A stretch of 64,000 nt of DNA from Allomuricauda sp. CP2A (GTDB taxonomy: Bacteria; Bacteroidota; Bacteroidia; Flavobacteriales; Flavobacteriaceae). Location of the stretch: positions 62,001-126,000 of the forward strand of contig NZ_LXTT01000026.1 in NCBI RefSeq assembly GCF_001683915.1, in the 5' to 3' direction. The notes beneath the pieces are model-generated. The model saw nothing but the letters and a program-made list of their open reading frames with translations. It did no database searches and had not been told where the DNA came from. How positions within the stretch are numbered: position 1 is the first letter of the stretch; every line of letters starts with the position of its first letter. Of this stretch, positions 1 through 7,481 are shown in pieces. A program made the position numbers and the translations under genes.

Positions 1-1
1 T

Positions 2-1999
2 GCAAGAGGGACCTTGCGTGCAATCCTGTTTTTGGGGACAAAAGGAGGGGCCAGTACCATTTCACAACAGCTTTCCCGTCAACTTTTTGTTGGAGTACGT
101 TCCCGAAACCTTATGGAAGCCGTTACCCAAAAGATAAAGGAATGGGTCATTGCCACGCGTTTGGAACGAAACTATACCAAGGAGGAAATCATAGCCATGT
201 ACCTCAATATCTATGATTTTGGCTATGCTGCGGACGGTATCCGTTCTGCCTCCAGAATCTATTTTGGTAAAGAACCCTACGAACTCAGAATTGAGGAATC
301 CGCTGTTTTGGTGGGTATGCTCAAGAATTCATCCCTGTATAATCCCATTCGGCGCGAAGAACTGGTTTTCAACCGAAGGAATACCGTTTTAGGTCAAATG
401 GCCAAGTATGACTATATCACCGAAGAGCAAAAAGACTCTTTGCAACAGTTGAAAATGAAAATCAATTTCAACCCAGAATCGCACCGAGAAGGATTGGCCA
501 CCTATTTTAGGATGTATCTTCAACGATGGTTGAATAATTGGGTAAAGGAAAACCCAAAACCGGATGGTGAAAATTGGAACATCTATCTGGATGGATTAAA
601 GGTCTACACCACGGTCGATTCGAGAATGCAACGCAATGCAGAGGAAGCCGTGCAAGAGCACATGAAAAATTTGCAGGCCGAGTTTTTTCATCAAAACACA
701 CCCAAACGAAACCCTTCCGCCCCATTTTTAGACCTTACCAACGGAGCTATAGATACCATTATGGATCGAGCCATGAGGCGTTCCGCAAGATGGAGGCATC
801 TTAAAAGAGAGGGGTTGTCTGATACAGAAATTGAAGCCACGTTCCAGAAAAAGGAGGAAATGACGGTTTTTGATTGGAACAGCGATTCTTTTGAAAAGGA
901 CACCATTATGACCCCAATGGATTCCATCCGCTATTACAAGACTTTTTTAAGAACGGCCATGATGTCCATGGAACCCCAAACAGGTCACGTGAAAGCTTGG
1001 GTGGGGGGAATAGATTACAAGCACTTTCAATACGATAATGTTTATCAAGGGGCAAGACAAGCGGGATCCACGTTCAAACCATTTGTATATGCAGCCGCAA
1101 TTGATCAATTGCGCTACTCGCCCTGTGAATCCTTGCCAGACAACCAATATTGTATAGAACCGGGTAAACACGGTAATATGGAAGCATGGTGCCCCAAAAA
1201 CTCCGATGGAAAATACTCAGGGAAAAACCTGACCCTCAAAAACGCATTGGCCAATTCGGTCAATACCATCACCGCCCAATTGATAGACAAAGTGGGCCCA
1301 GGATCCGTGGTCTCCATAGCCAAAAGCATGGGGCTTAATAAAAATATCCCCGAAGTGCCATCCATTGCATTGGGAACCCATGATTTTAATGTATATGAAA
1401 TGGTGGGGGCTTATGGCACCTTTGCCAACCAAGGCGTATATGTGAAGCCCGTGATGGTCACCCGGATTGAGGACAAAAATGGAACGGTGCTCTATGAATA
1501 CACCCCAGAAACCAAGGATGTCTTAAGTAAAGATGTGGCCTATGCCATGGTCAATCTGATGGAAGGGGTGACCCAGTATGGCTCTGGAGGAAGGTTACGA
1601 CATTCCTTTGCAAAAGACCAAACTGTATACAAAGAAATTATAACGGGCTATCCGTATGAACTCACCAACCCTATCGCCGGAAAAACAGGAACCACACAAA
1701 ATCAAAGTGATGGCTGGTTCATGGGCATGGTACCCAATTTGGTGACCGGTGTGTGGGTAGGAGGCGAGGAGCGGTCCATTCACTTTTCAAGCCTTACCTA
1801 TGGACAAGGAGCATCCATGGCCTTGCCCATTTGGGCCTTGTACATGAAAAAGAACTATGCCAATGAGGAATTGGGAGTTTCCAAAGATGCATTTGAGGAA
1901 CCTGAGGAGATGTCCATCAATGTGGATTGTGCCAAACAAGCCCAAGAGGAGCAGGACGATTTGGATACGGAGGATGATTTGGACGATATCGATTTTTAG
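2..1999 (+). CDS. Class A penicillin-binding protein (glycosyltransferase/transpeptidase), 5' truncated
   Basis: Peptidoglycan polymerase and cross-linker of the inner-membrane/periplasm face. The window opens inside the GT51 domain: the reading frame is open from base 2 and the first recognisable block is GGASTISQQLSRQL, a GT51 signature, so the membrane anchor and the catalytic Glu region lie upstream. The transpeptidase domain follows with the SxxK motif (GSTFKPF; Ser codon 1067-1069), SxN (NSVNT; Ser codon 1255-1257) and KTGT (1682-1693). The protein ends in a very acidic tail rich in Asp and Glu, common in Bacteroidetes PBP1A-like proteins. A rho-independent terminator follows directly. 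The family call is firm; which paralogue (mrcA-like or pbpC-like) is not decided. Confidence 0.93.
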   Translation, partial: ARGTLRAILFLGTKGGASTISQQLSRQLFVGVRSRNLMEAVTQKIKEWVIATRLERNYTKEEIIAMYLNIYDFGYAADGIRSASRIYFGKEPYELRIEESAVLVGMLKNSSLYNPIRREELVFNRRNTVLGQMAKYDYITEEQKDSLQQLKMKINFNPESHREGLATYFRMYLQRWLNNWVKENPKPDGENWNIYLDGLKVYTTVDSRMQRNAEEAVQEHMKNLQAEFFHQNTPKRNPSAPFLDLTNGAIDTIMDRAMRRSARWRHLKREGLSDTEIEATFQKKEEMTVFDWNSDSFEKDTIMTPMDSIRYYKTFLRTAMMSMEPQTGHVKAWVGGIDYKHFQYDNVYQGARQAGSTFKPFVYAAAIDQLRYSPCESLPDNQYCIEPGKHGNMEAWCPKNSDGKYSGKNLTLKNALANSVNTITAQLIDKVGPGSVVSIAKSMGLNKNIPEVPSIALGTHDFNVYEMVGAYGTFANQGVYVKPVMVTRIEDKNGTVLYEYTPETKDVLSKDVAYAMVNLMEGVTQYGSGGRLRHSFAKDQTVYKEIITGYPYELTNPIAGKTGTTQNQSDGWFMGMVPNLVTGVWVGGEERSIHFSSLTYGQGASMALPIWALYMKKNYANEELGVSKDAFEEPEEMSINVDCAKQAQEEQDDLDTEDDLDDIDF

Positions 2000-2024
2000 T
2001 CCATTTTCCCCTTAAAAAAAAGCA

Positions 2025-2056
2025 GCCCCAAGCATAAAATGTCTTGGGGCTTTTTT
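2025..2056 (+). terminator. Rho-independent terminator of the PBP gene
   Basis: An 8-bp perfect GC-rich stem (GCCCCAAG at 2025-2032 with CTTGGGGC at 2043-2050), a 10-nt loop and a run of six T at 2051-2056, placed 25 nt after the PBP stop. Confidence 0.85.
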
Positions 2057-2095
2057 ATTTAAATCGTAAATTCAAGCAATTGGAAAAAAGACGAA

Positions 2096-2797
2096 ATGAT
2101 CAATAAAACAGTTTCAGATGTTTCAAAGGCCTTGGAGGGCGTAGCCGATGGAATGACCTTCATGTTGGGCGGATTTGGCCTCTGTGGCATCCCTGAGAAT
2201 GCCATTGCGGAATTGGTCAGGCTGGGCGTCAAGAACATCACCTGCATTTCCAACAATGCGGGGGTGGACGATTTTGGCCTTGGCCTGTTGTTGCAAAAGC
2301 ACCAGATAAAAAAGATGATTTCCTCCTATGTGGGAGAGAACGACGAATTTGAACGCCAAATGCTGAGTGGGGAGTTGGAGGTGGAATTGACCCCCCAAGG
2401 CACCTTGGCCGAAAAATGTAGGGCCGCCCAAGCCGGCTTCCCCGCCTTCTACACCCCAGCAGGCTATGGAACCGAAGTGGCCGAAGGCAAAGAGACCCGT
2501 GAGTTCGATGGTAAAATGTATGTGCTTGAACCAGCTTTTAAGGCCGATTTCTCCTTTGTGAAGGCTTGGAAAGGGGACGAGGCAGGCAATTTGATCTTCA
2601 AGGGAACAGCACGCAATTTCAACCCTTGTATGTGTGGCGCCGCAAAGATTACCGTGGCAGAGGTAGAGGAACTCCTTCCGGCCGGAAGCTTGGACCCCAA
2701 CGAAATCCATATCCCCGGCATATTTGTACAGCGTATTTTTCAAGGGGAAAAGTACGAGAAACGTATCGAACAACGAACCGTACGTGAACGGAATTAG
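2096..2797 (+). CDS. scoA: 3-oxoacid CoA-transferase subunit A
   Basis: Alpha subunit of succinyl-CoA/acetyl-CoA:3-ketoacid CoA-transferase, which moves CoA to acetoacetate or a related 3-oxoacid in ketone-body and branched-chain degradation. At 233 aa it has the family's usual length. The N-terminal glycine-rich block [13 protein letters not shown] (about residues 22-34) and the later [14 protein letters not shown] are typical of subunit A. The ATG at 2096 is the first in frame. It lies 53 bp before the B subunit on the same strand, so the two form an operon. The exact CoA donor and acceptor cannot be read from sequence. Confidence 0.9.
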   Translation: MINKTVSDVSKALEGVADGMTFMLGGFGLCGIPENAIAELVRLGVKNITCISNNAGVDDFGLGLLLQKHQIKKMISSYVGENDEFERQMLSGELEVELTPQGTLAEKCRAAQAGFPAFYTPAGYGTEVAEGKETREFDGKMYVLEPAFKADFSFVKAWKGDEAGNLIFKGTARNFNPCMCGAAKITVAEVEELLPAGSLDPNEIHIPGIFVQRIFQGEKYEKRIEQRTVRERN

Positions 2798-2804
2798 GAA
2801 AATT

Positions 2805-2820
2805 GTCCCCTTGAGGGGAC
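2805..2820. repeat. Small palindrome between scoA and scoB
   Basis: GTCCCC-TTGA-GGGGAC, 6-bp perfect arms with a 4-nt loop in the 53-bp scoA-scoB gap. It could be a processing or attenuation hairpin, or the remnant of a dispersed intergenic palindrome. There is no T-tract, so it is not a simple terminator. Confidence 0.5.
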
Positions 2821-2850
2821 TTCAGGGGTGTTTAAACTAAGGATGATAAA

Positions 2851-3504
2851 ATGTTAGATAAAAACGGAATCGCAAAGCGAATCGCAAAAGAGGTCAAAGA
2901 TGGATTCTATGTAAACCTTGGAATTGGTATCCCCACTTTGGTCGCCAATTTTGTTCGGGACGATATCAGTGTGGAGTTCCAAAGTGAAAATGGCGTGCTC
3001 GGTATGGGGCCTTTCCCTTTTGAAGGGGAGGAAGATGCCGACATCATCAATGCCGGAAAGCAGACCATCACCACCTTGCCGGGAGCTTCTTTTTTTGACT
3101 CGGCCCTGAGCTTTGGAATGATTCGGGGGCAGCACGTGGACCTCACCATTTTGGGCGCCATGGAAGTAGCGGAAAATGGAGACATCGCCAATTGGAAAAT
3201 TCCCGGAAAAATGGTCAAGGGAATGGGAGGGGCCATGGACTTGGTGGCCTCCGCAGAAAATATCATTGTGGCCATGATGCACACCAACAAGGCTGGACAG
3301 TCCAAACTTTTAAAAAGATGTACCCTGCCATTGACCGGTGTGGGCTGTGTAAAAAAAATAGTGACCAACCTAGCGGTTTTGGAAGTGACTCAAAAAGGCT
3401 TCAAACTGCTTGAAAGAGCACCTGGGGTGACGGTTGAAGAAATTGTAAAGGCCACTGAAGGCAAGCTGATTGTTGATGGAGAAATCCCCGAAATGAAGAT
3501 TTAG
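2851..3504 (+). CDS. scoB: 3-oxoacid CoA-transferase subunit B
   Basis: Beta subunit of the CoA-transferase and carrier of the catalytic glutamate that forms the CoA thioester. The motif QSENGVLG places the expected catalytic Glu at residue 46, next to the conserved GIGIPTL block (residues 24-30). At 217 aa it is normal length. The conserved GAMEVAENGDIANWKIPGK region is also present. The ATG at 2851 is preceded by an A-rich leader and no Shine-Dalgarno. It completes the scoAB pair; no dedicated beta-ketothiolase gene is adjacent. Confidence 0.92.
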   Translation: MLDKNGIAKRIAKEVKDGFYVNLGIGIPTLVANFVRDDISVEFQSENGVLGMGPFPFEGEEDADIINAGKQTITTLPGASFFDSALSFGMIRGQHVDLTILGAMEVAENGDIANWKIPGKMVKGMGGAMDLVASAENIIVAMMHTNKAGQSKLLKRCTLPLTGVGCVKKIVTNLAVLEVTQKGFKLLERAPGVTVEEIVKATEGKLIVDGEIPEMKI

Positions 3505-3555
3505 CAAATACCTTCCGTTTTTTTACAACAAAATGAAACCATTACACAACATTAG

Positions 3556-3587
3556 TTTGAATTTACCATTCATCGAGTATATATTTG
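3556..3587 (+). promoter_or_regulatory. Bacteroidetes-type promoter of a short transcription unit
   Basis: TTTG at 3556-3559, a 20-bp spacer and TATATTTG at 3580-3587, an exact fit to the flavobacterial -33/-7 consensus (TTTG, 19-20 bp, TAnnTTTG). It points to the short ORF at 3635 and is too far from the GNAT gene, which is separated from it by a terminator. Confidence 0.65.
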
Positions 3588-3634
3588 GTTATATCGAATT
3601 TTTTACCCAAATTAACAACCAATAAAACAATACC

Positions 3635-3742
3635 ATGGCAGCCAAATTAAACCACACTACTATGGACGAAAATGTTCAAGTGTACCGAAACGATTTCTTT
3701 ACAGGATTTATGCTATTGATCAAGAAGCTTTTTATGCTATAG
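3635..3742 (+). CDS. Short ORF of 35 codons, unknown function
   Basis: The ORF runs ATG 3635 to TAG 3740-3742 and encodes MAAKLNHTTMDENVQ then a hydrophobic C-terminus ending FMLLIKKLFML. I do not recognise it. Its reality is suggested only by context: a consensus promoter (3556-3587) ends 47 bp upstream and a rho-independent terminator (3771-3803) follows 28 bp downstream, so the whole transcript would be about 200 nt. It could be a small membrane-associated peptide, the 5' stub of a decayed longer gene, or the transcript could be a small RNA with a chance ORF. No homology evidence is available here. Confidence 0.4.
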   Translation: MAAKLNHTTMDENVQVYRNDFFTGFMLLIKKLFML

Positions 3743-3770
3743 ACCAGTATATTTCCCCCTGAAAAAACTT

Positions 3771-3803
3771 AGAGCCAGCACTATTGTTAGGCTCTTTTTT
3801 TTT
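3771..3803 (+). terminator. Rho-independent terminator after the short ORF
   Basis: AGAGCC at 3771-3776 pairs with GGCTCT at 3790-3795, followed by a run of nine T (3795-3803). It separates the short transcription unit from the GNAT gene. Confidence 0.8.
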
Positions 3804-3827
3804 GAACTAAATTTGGACAAAAGGATT

Positions 3828-4343
3828 ATGAACTTAAGTTTTAGGCAGTGTACAATTTCTGATCTGGACACTTTGGTAATAATATCCAAAGACACTTTTG
3901 CTGCGGCTTTTGAAAAGGACAATGATCCTGCCGACTTCCAAGACTATATTCAAAATGCATTCAGCCCCGAAAAGTTGAACAAAGAACTGGAGAACCCCAA
4001 CTCCATTTTTTATTTTGTTTTTGATGACGAAACCTTGGTAGGGTATTTTAAGTTGAACACGGGCACAGCCCAGACCGATGTCCATGACAAAAACGCTATG
4101 GAACTGGAACGGATTTATGTTGTACAAGCGTATCAGGGCAAAAAAATAGGTGCCCAAATGCTCAGTGAAATCTTAAATCTTGTCAGAAAACTCAAAAAAG
4201 CATACGTATGGCTGGGCGTTTGGGAACACAATCCCAAGGCCATTCGTTTTTACCAAAGACATGGCTTCCAAAAATTTGGTGAACACCCATATTACATTGG
4301 TGAGGACAAACAGACCGATTGGCTCCTTCGGTTAGACCTTTAA
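3828..4343 (+). CDS. GNAT family N-acetyltransferase
   Basis: Transfers an acetyl group from acetyl-CoA to an amine; the substrate is unknown. The 171-aa protein has the GNAT layout: a beta strand FDDETLVGYFKL, motif A with LERIYVVQAYQGKKIGAQML (the QGKKIG acetyl-CoA pyrophosphate loop near residue 115) and the C-terminal NPKAIRFYQRHGFQ. The overall look is of the PaiA-like polyamine/diamine acetyltransferase group, but this is not proof. I chose ATG 3828 over an in-frame TTG at 3813, since the latter would start only 10 nt after the terminator T-run. The 3' end overlaps the convergent gene by 12 bp. Confidence 0.85.
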   Translation: MNLSFRQCTISDLDTLVIISKDTFAAAFEKDNDPADFQDYIQNAFSPEKLNKELENPNSIFYFVFDDETLVGYFKLNTGTAQTDVHDKNAMELERIYVVQAYQGKKIGAQMLSEILNLVRKLKKAYVWLGVWEHNPKAIRFYQRHGFQKFGEHPYYIGEDKQTDWLLRLDL

Positions 4344-4652
4344 AAAGCCTTCCAAAAACAAAATATCCCCTTCGGAACGCAGTTTGTAGGCAATGGCGTT
4401 TTCAAAAGCGGCATGGATCAGCAACGAAATGGCCTGTGCATTGGCCTTGGTAAGGCTGTTTGTTCGGTAGACCACATCCCGAATGGTTGAAAAGCTCACA
4501 TTGCTCCTGATGGCAATGTTGGCATAATCATTTTTGGAGGCATTTCTCCGTAAAATTTCAGAAAGTCGCTCACTGATTGGTTTGCCGTAATCTTCTTTTG
4601 AAAAGATCTCATCACTTTTGATGACCAACCCAAGATTTTTAATAGATCCCAT
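4332..4652 (-). CDS. Hypothetical protein, 106 aa, possible HTH-like helical protein
   Basis: Not recognised. The protein is mostly alpha-helical in character and starts MGSIKNLGLVIKSDE. The central part (SKNDYANIAIRSNVSFSTIRDVVYRTNSLTKAN, in pieces) resembles a helix-turn-helix layout of the XRE/Cro kind: a short helix, a turn around NVSFSTI and a recognition-like helix. The gene is convergent with the GNAT gene (12-bp overlap) and divergent from the XRE/S24 regulator 145 bp away, so both may be controlled from the same intergenic region. No signal peptide or membrane segment is seen. Confidence 0.65.
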   Translation of the reverse strand: MGSIKNLGLVIKSDEIFSKEDYGKPISERLSEILRRNASKNDYANIAIRSNVSFSTIRDVVYRTNSLTKANAQAISLLIHAAFENAIAYKLRSEGDILFLEGFLKV

Positions 4653-4684
4653 CTCAATAGTTTAGTGGATTACTAATTATTTTA

Positions 4685-4713
4685 TTGGGGTCTGATCCTA
4701 TTTTCTATATTTG
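4685..4713 (+). promoter_or_regulatory. Promoter of the XRE/S24 regulator
   Basis: TTG at 4685-4687, an 18-bp spacer and TATATTTG at 4706-4713. This gives an untranslated leader of roughly 75-80 nt that contains the palindrome at 4762-4788. Confidence 0.5.
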
Positions 4714-4761
4714 GCTTGTAACCCAATTACAGAAAAGTGGCGGAATCGCTGCGGCTAGTGC

Positions 4762-4788
4762 ATATTGCGTAACAATATTACACAATAT
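4762..4788. promoter_or_regulatory. 27-bp imperfect palindrome, operator candidate of the XRE/S24 regulator
   Basis: The two arms ATATTGCGTAA and TTACACAATAT (centre at 4775) are inverted copies with few mismatches. The core can be written TTGyGTAAynnnrTTACrCAA. The site ends 9 bp before the ATG of the adjacent helix-turn-helix gene, a typical position for autorepression. Binding is inferred, not shown. Confidence 0.55.
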
Positions 4789-4797
4789 ACTGAATAT

Positions 4798-5502
4798 ATG
4801 TATATAATTAAACAGTTAAGGCGTAAAAAAAATATCAGCCAATCTAAATTGGGCAAAGAAATTGGGGTCAGTCTACGTACCATACAGCTTTACGAACGAA
4901 AGAACGCCAACATTCCCATTAAGAACCTCACCAAGATTGCCAACTTTTTTGACATGACCATTGCAGAAATGTATCTGCAAGAGGTGAACGATATGGGCGA
5001 ATCCTATACCAAGCAACAACCCTTTACAAAGCACGGTAGTGTCTTTTATCCATTGGACCATGGTAAATACTTGGTCATGGCACCCTTGGTGCTGGTGGAA
5101 TGGCACCAAAAATATATTGAGAGCTTGGAAAAACAGAATGGCAGAATACCGTTTCAATCTGCATTTGTGATTGACTTTTTGGCCAAGGAACCCCATCGAA
5201 TTTTTGAGGTTTCGGGTGATTCCATGAACGATGCCACAATACAAGCCATTCCCAATAAAGCCTATGTGCTGGGCTTGGGTCTAAAAAAGGAAATGTTCAC
5301 CAAGGATGATGAAACCCTTTGGAGCAAATCCTACATCTTGGTCTGTAAGGACCGAATTATCTGTAAACAACTTACAGGCTATAACAAGGAAAAAAGAGCA
5401 TTGCACTGCCATAATTTGAACACTTCTCCCGAATTTCAGGATTTTGAATTGCCCTTGGACGATGTGCTTCAGATTTTCAGAATAGTAAAAAAACAACTTT
5501 AG
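4798..5502 (+). CDS. XRE-family helix-turn-helix regulator with S24/LexA-like C-terminal domain
   Basis: Cytoplasmic DNA-binding regulator of 234 aa. Residues about 4-58 form an HTH_XRE domain (SQSKLGKEIGVSLRTIQLYER). The C-terminal half has the S24 signature VSGDSMND, with the nucleophile-type Ser at about 142 and a candidate dyad Lys at about 190 in CKQLTGY, as in CI/LexA-like repressors. No obvious Ala-Gly or Cys-Gly self-cleavage site is visible between the domains, so it may act without RecA-triggered cleavage. I chose ATG 4798; an in-frame TTG at 4765 would place the palindrome inside the coding region. No phage genes lie nearby, so it looks like a host regulator or an orphan. Confidence 0.88.
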   Translation: MYIIKQLRRKKNISQSKLGKEIGVSLRTIQLYERKNANIPIKNLTKIANFFDMTIAEMYLQEVNDMGESYTKQQPFTKHGSVFYPLDHGKYLVMAPLVLVEWHQKYIESLEKQNGRIPFQSAFVIDFLAKEPHRIFEVSGDSMNDATIQAIPNKAYVLGLGLKKEMFTKDDETLWSKSYILVCKDRIICKQLTGYNKEKRALHCHNLNTSPEFQDFELPLDDVLQIFRIVKKQL

Positions 5503-5513
5503 CCTTTCAATAC

Positions 5514-6659
5514 TCAAATTGAATTCAAGATGTCGGCGGCCTTGTCCAAAACGTCATTGGTCTTGGCGAAGCAAAACCGCAGAAATTTCTTGTCATATGC
5601 TGCTCCGCAAAATACAGAGACCGGAATACTGGCAAGCTTATGTTGCTTGATCAAACGTTCCGCAAAAACGGTATCTTTTTCGTCCGTGATACCGGAATAA
5701 TCCAATAGTTGAAAATAAGTGCCCTCCGAAGGAACCATTTTGAATCGGGAACCCTTTATCGCATTTAAGAAAGCATCTCGTTTCTCCTGATAAAAACCAC
5801 TGAGCGTTACATAATGCTGAGGGTCCTTTAAATATTGGGCCAGAGCAATCTGTAGTGCGTGGTTGACCGAAAACACATTAAACTGATGCACTTTTTGAAA
5901 CTCCAGCATCAAGGATTTTGGGGCAACACAGTACCCCACTTTCCAACCCGTGGCATGAAATGTTTTTCCAAACGAAGAACAGATGAAGCTTCGCACTGCC
6001 AAATCCGGATATTTGGCCGCACTCTCATGCAGCTTACCATCAAAAACGATATGTTCATACACTTCATCACTCAATAAAATAATATCCGTGTCCTTTAAAA
6101 TTTCTTGAAGTTGCAACATATCGCTTCTAGACCAAATGGTACCCGTAGGATTGTGTGGGGTATTGATGATGACCATTTTGGTCTTGCGACTTATGGCCGA
6201 TTTGAAGGCGGTCCAATTCATTTTAAAATCATTTCCCTCAAGAAGCACCTCGATAGTTTTGCCCCCAAAAAGTGTTATGGCCGGCTCGTAGCAATCAAAG
6301 GCGGGCTGTACAACAATGACTTCATCTTTTGGGCGGACCACGGCGGCAATAGCGGTAAAAATTGCCTGTGTGGCCCCGGCCGTAATGGTGATTTCGGATT
6401 CAGGATGATAATAGTTGCCATACAGTTGCTCAATTTTCCCAGAAATGGCTTCCCGAAGGGAAAGAACCCCTTGCATGGGCGCATATTGATTATGGCCTTT
6501 TTTAAAAGCCTCGTTCACTAAATGTAGAAGCTGAGGGTCAGGGTCAAAATTGGGAAATCCCTGGGATAGATTTATGGCATTATGGGTACGGGCCAGTTGA
6601 TTAATGGTTGTGAAAATGGTGGTGCCTACATGCGGCAATTTGGATGATGGTTCAATCAT
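5514..6659 (-). CDS. PLP-dependent aminotransferase (methionine/kynurenine aminotransferase type)
   Basis: Class I/II fold-type I aminotransferase, 381 aa, cytoplasmic. It is closest in style to the YbdL/KAT group that uses methionine or aromatic amino acids with 2-oxo acids. The visible motifs are NTPHNPTG (Asn170), SDEVYEH (Asp198), the PLP Schiff-base lysine in SSFGKTFHATGWK (Lys232) and the C-terminal substrate Arg in LRFCFAK. The ATG at 6657-6659 overlaps the last 8 bp of the vsr gene, so the two are co-transcribed and translationally coupled. The methionine-salvage role is inference only; no salvage genes are adjacent. Confidence 0.9.
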   Translation of the reverse strand: MIEPSSKLPHVGTTIFTTINQLARTHNAINLSQGFPNFDPDPQLLHLVNEAFKKGHNQYAPMQGVLSLREAISGKIEQLYGNYYHPESEITITAGATQAIFTAIAAVVRPKDEVIVVQPAFDCYEPAITLFGGKTIEVLLEGNDFKMNWTAFKSAISRKTKMVIINTPHNPTGTIWSRSDMLQLQEILKDTDIILLSDEVYEHIVFDGKLHESAAKYPDLAVRSFICSSFGKTFHATGWKVGYCVAPKSLMLEFQKVHQFNVFSVNHALQIALAQYLKDPQHYVTLSGFYQEKRDAFLNAIKGSRFKMVPSEGTYFQLLDYSGITDEKDTVFAERLIKQHKLASIPVSVFCGAAYDKKFLRFCFAKTNDVLDKAADILNSI

Positions 6660-7131
6660 TGGCGTGATGTTCGTTTAATACTTTGAGTACTTGTTGCAAG
6701 CAACGTTCCAAGTCTTTTTTCACCTCGGTCTCCCAAAACCGAAACACGGTATAGCCCATTTTTTCCAATGCTTCGTTCACCTCCACGTCCCGTTGAATGT
6801 TGCGTTCAATCTTTGGAATCCAGAATTCCCGGTTGCTTTTTATTTTGTGTTTTCGTTCCTCCCAATTGTGGCCATGCCAGAACTCCCCATCAATAAAGAT
6901 GACGGTCTTGTATTTTTTTAGGGCGATATCGGGCTTTCCGATGAGTTTTTTATAATCGATGCGGTAACGATAACCAGCAGCCCACAAGGCTTTTCTAAAG
7001 GCCAGCTCTGGTTTGGTGTTCTTGCCTCGAATCTTCCCCATGATCTTGGAACGCTCCGGCGTGGTGTAGAACCCGGATTCTTCATTGAACCGAGGGACTT
7101 TGATGCGTTCTTTGGAATACTTTTTGGGCAT
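6652..7131 (-). CDS. vsr: Very short patch repair (Vsr-type) endonuclease
   Basis: Vsr nicks DNA 5' of T in T:G mismatches that arise from deamination of 5-methylcytosine. The 159-aa protein carries the family blocks TTPERSKIMGKIRGKNTKPE (N-terminal), GKPDIA (catalytic-type Asp68) and VIFIDGEFWHGHNW (Asp81, His86, His88), followed by KIERN and the final FRFWE. I chose ATG 7129-7131 (MPKKYS): the longer frame upstream would translate the palindromic repeat at 7172-7240. No cytosine methyltransferase is adjacent, which is unusual for the family. The gene is coupled to the aminotransferase downstream. Confidence 0.92.
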   Translation of the reverse strand: MPKKYSKERIKVPRFNEESGFYTTPERSKIMGKIRGKNTKPELAFRKALWAAGYRYRIDYKKLIGKPDIALKKYKTVIFIDGEFWHGHNWEERKHKIKSNREFWIPKIERNIQRDVEVNEALEKMGYTVFRFWETEVKKDLERCLQQVLKVLNEHHAND

Positions 7132-7171
7132 ACGGGAATATACGAAGGATTCAAGAAAAGTAAAAAGTGTA

Positions 7172-7240
7172 ATGTCACCTCGAGCGCAGTCGAGAGGTTG
7201 ACACGCAGCCCATGAGGTCTCGACTGCGCTCGACCTGACA
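7172..7240. repeat. Long inverted repeat of the TCGAGCGCAGTCGA family
   Basis: The left arm (about 7172-7198) contains CGAGCGCAGTCGAGAGGT. The right arm (about 7215-7240) contains TCTCGACTGCGCTCGA and ends in TGACA, the reverse complement of the left arm apart from a few bases. A further single copy lies at 40685-40707. Such short palindromic intergenic sequences are dispersed in flavobacterial genomes; here two copies face each other and would form a long hairpin. Confidence 0.75.
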
Positions 7241-7268
7241 ATTTGCAAAAGAGAGTTTAATCAAAATT

Positions 7269-7301
7269 AAAACCCAATCTCCTTTTTGGAATTTGGGTTT
7301 T
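7269..7301 (-). terminator. Possible terminator of the sdhCAB operon
   Basis: AAAACCCAA (7269-7277) pairs with TTGGGTTTT (7293-7301), with an inner TCC/GGA pairing, and a T-rich run follows on the minus strand. It lies about 180 bp beyond sdhB, so the assignment is tentative; it could also belong to the vsr leader. Confidence 0.4.
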
Positions 7302-7400
7302 GTACACTTTAAATTTTATCAACTATCTATAAAACCGTTAATTCGAGTGGTTTTTCCGATTCGAAATGAGGAAAAATTGCCTGCCTGCGGCTAAGGCAAG

Positions 7401-7439
7401 GTATCGAGAATAGGTTTTCCAAAGCACGGTTCTCGATAC
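7401..7439. repeat. Inverted repeat GTATCGAGAA / TTCTCGATAC
   Basis: Perfect 10-bp arms (7401-7410 and 7430-7439) around a 19-nt loop, preceded by CCTGCCTGCGGCTAAGGCAAG. It is a second type of dispersed intergenic palindrome filling the 350-bp gap between vsr and sdhB, which otherwise holds no gene I can support. Confidence 0.65.
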
Positions 7440-7481
7440 AAAATTCCTATTGGAATTTTATTCGAACTGACACAGTTTAAT

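Noticed and set aside
2123-2773. 216-codon open frame on the minus strand across scoA
   Set aside because: Antisense shadow of a well-supported CoA-transferase subunit; low-complexity His/Gly-rich product.
2805-2820. Terminator between scoA and scoB
   Set aside because: The GTCCCC/GGGGAC stem lacks a T-run and the two genes form one functional enzyme.
7132-7248. N-terminal extension of Vsr
   Set aside because: It would translate a dispersed palindromic repeat; the family start is at MPKKYS or later.
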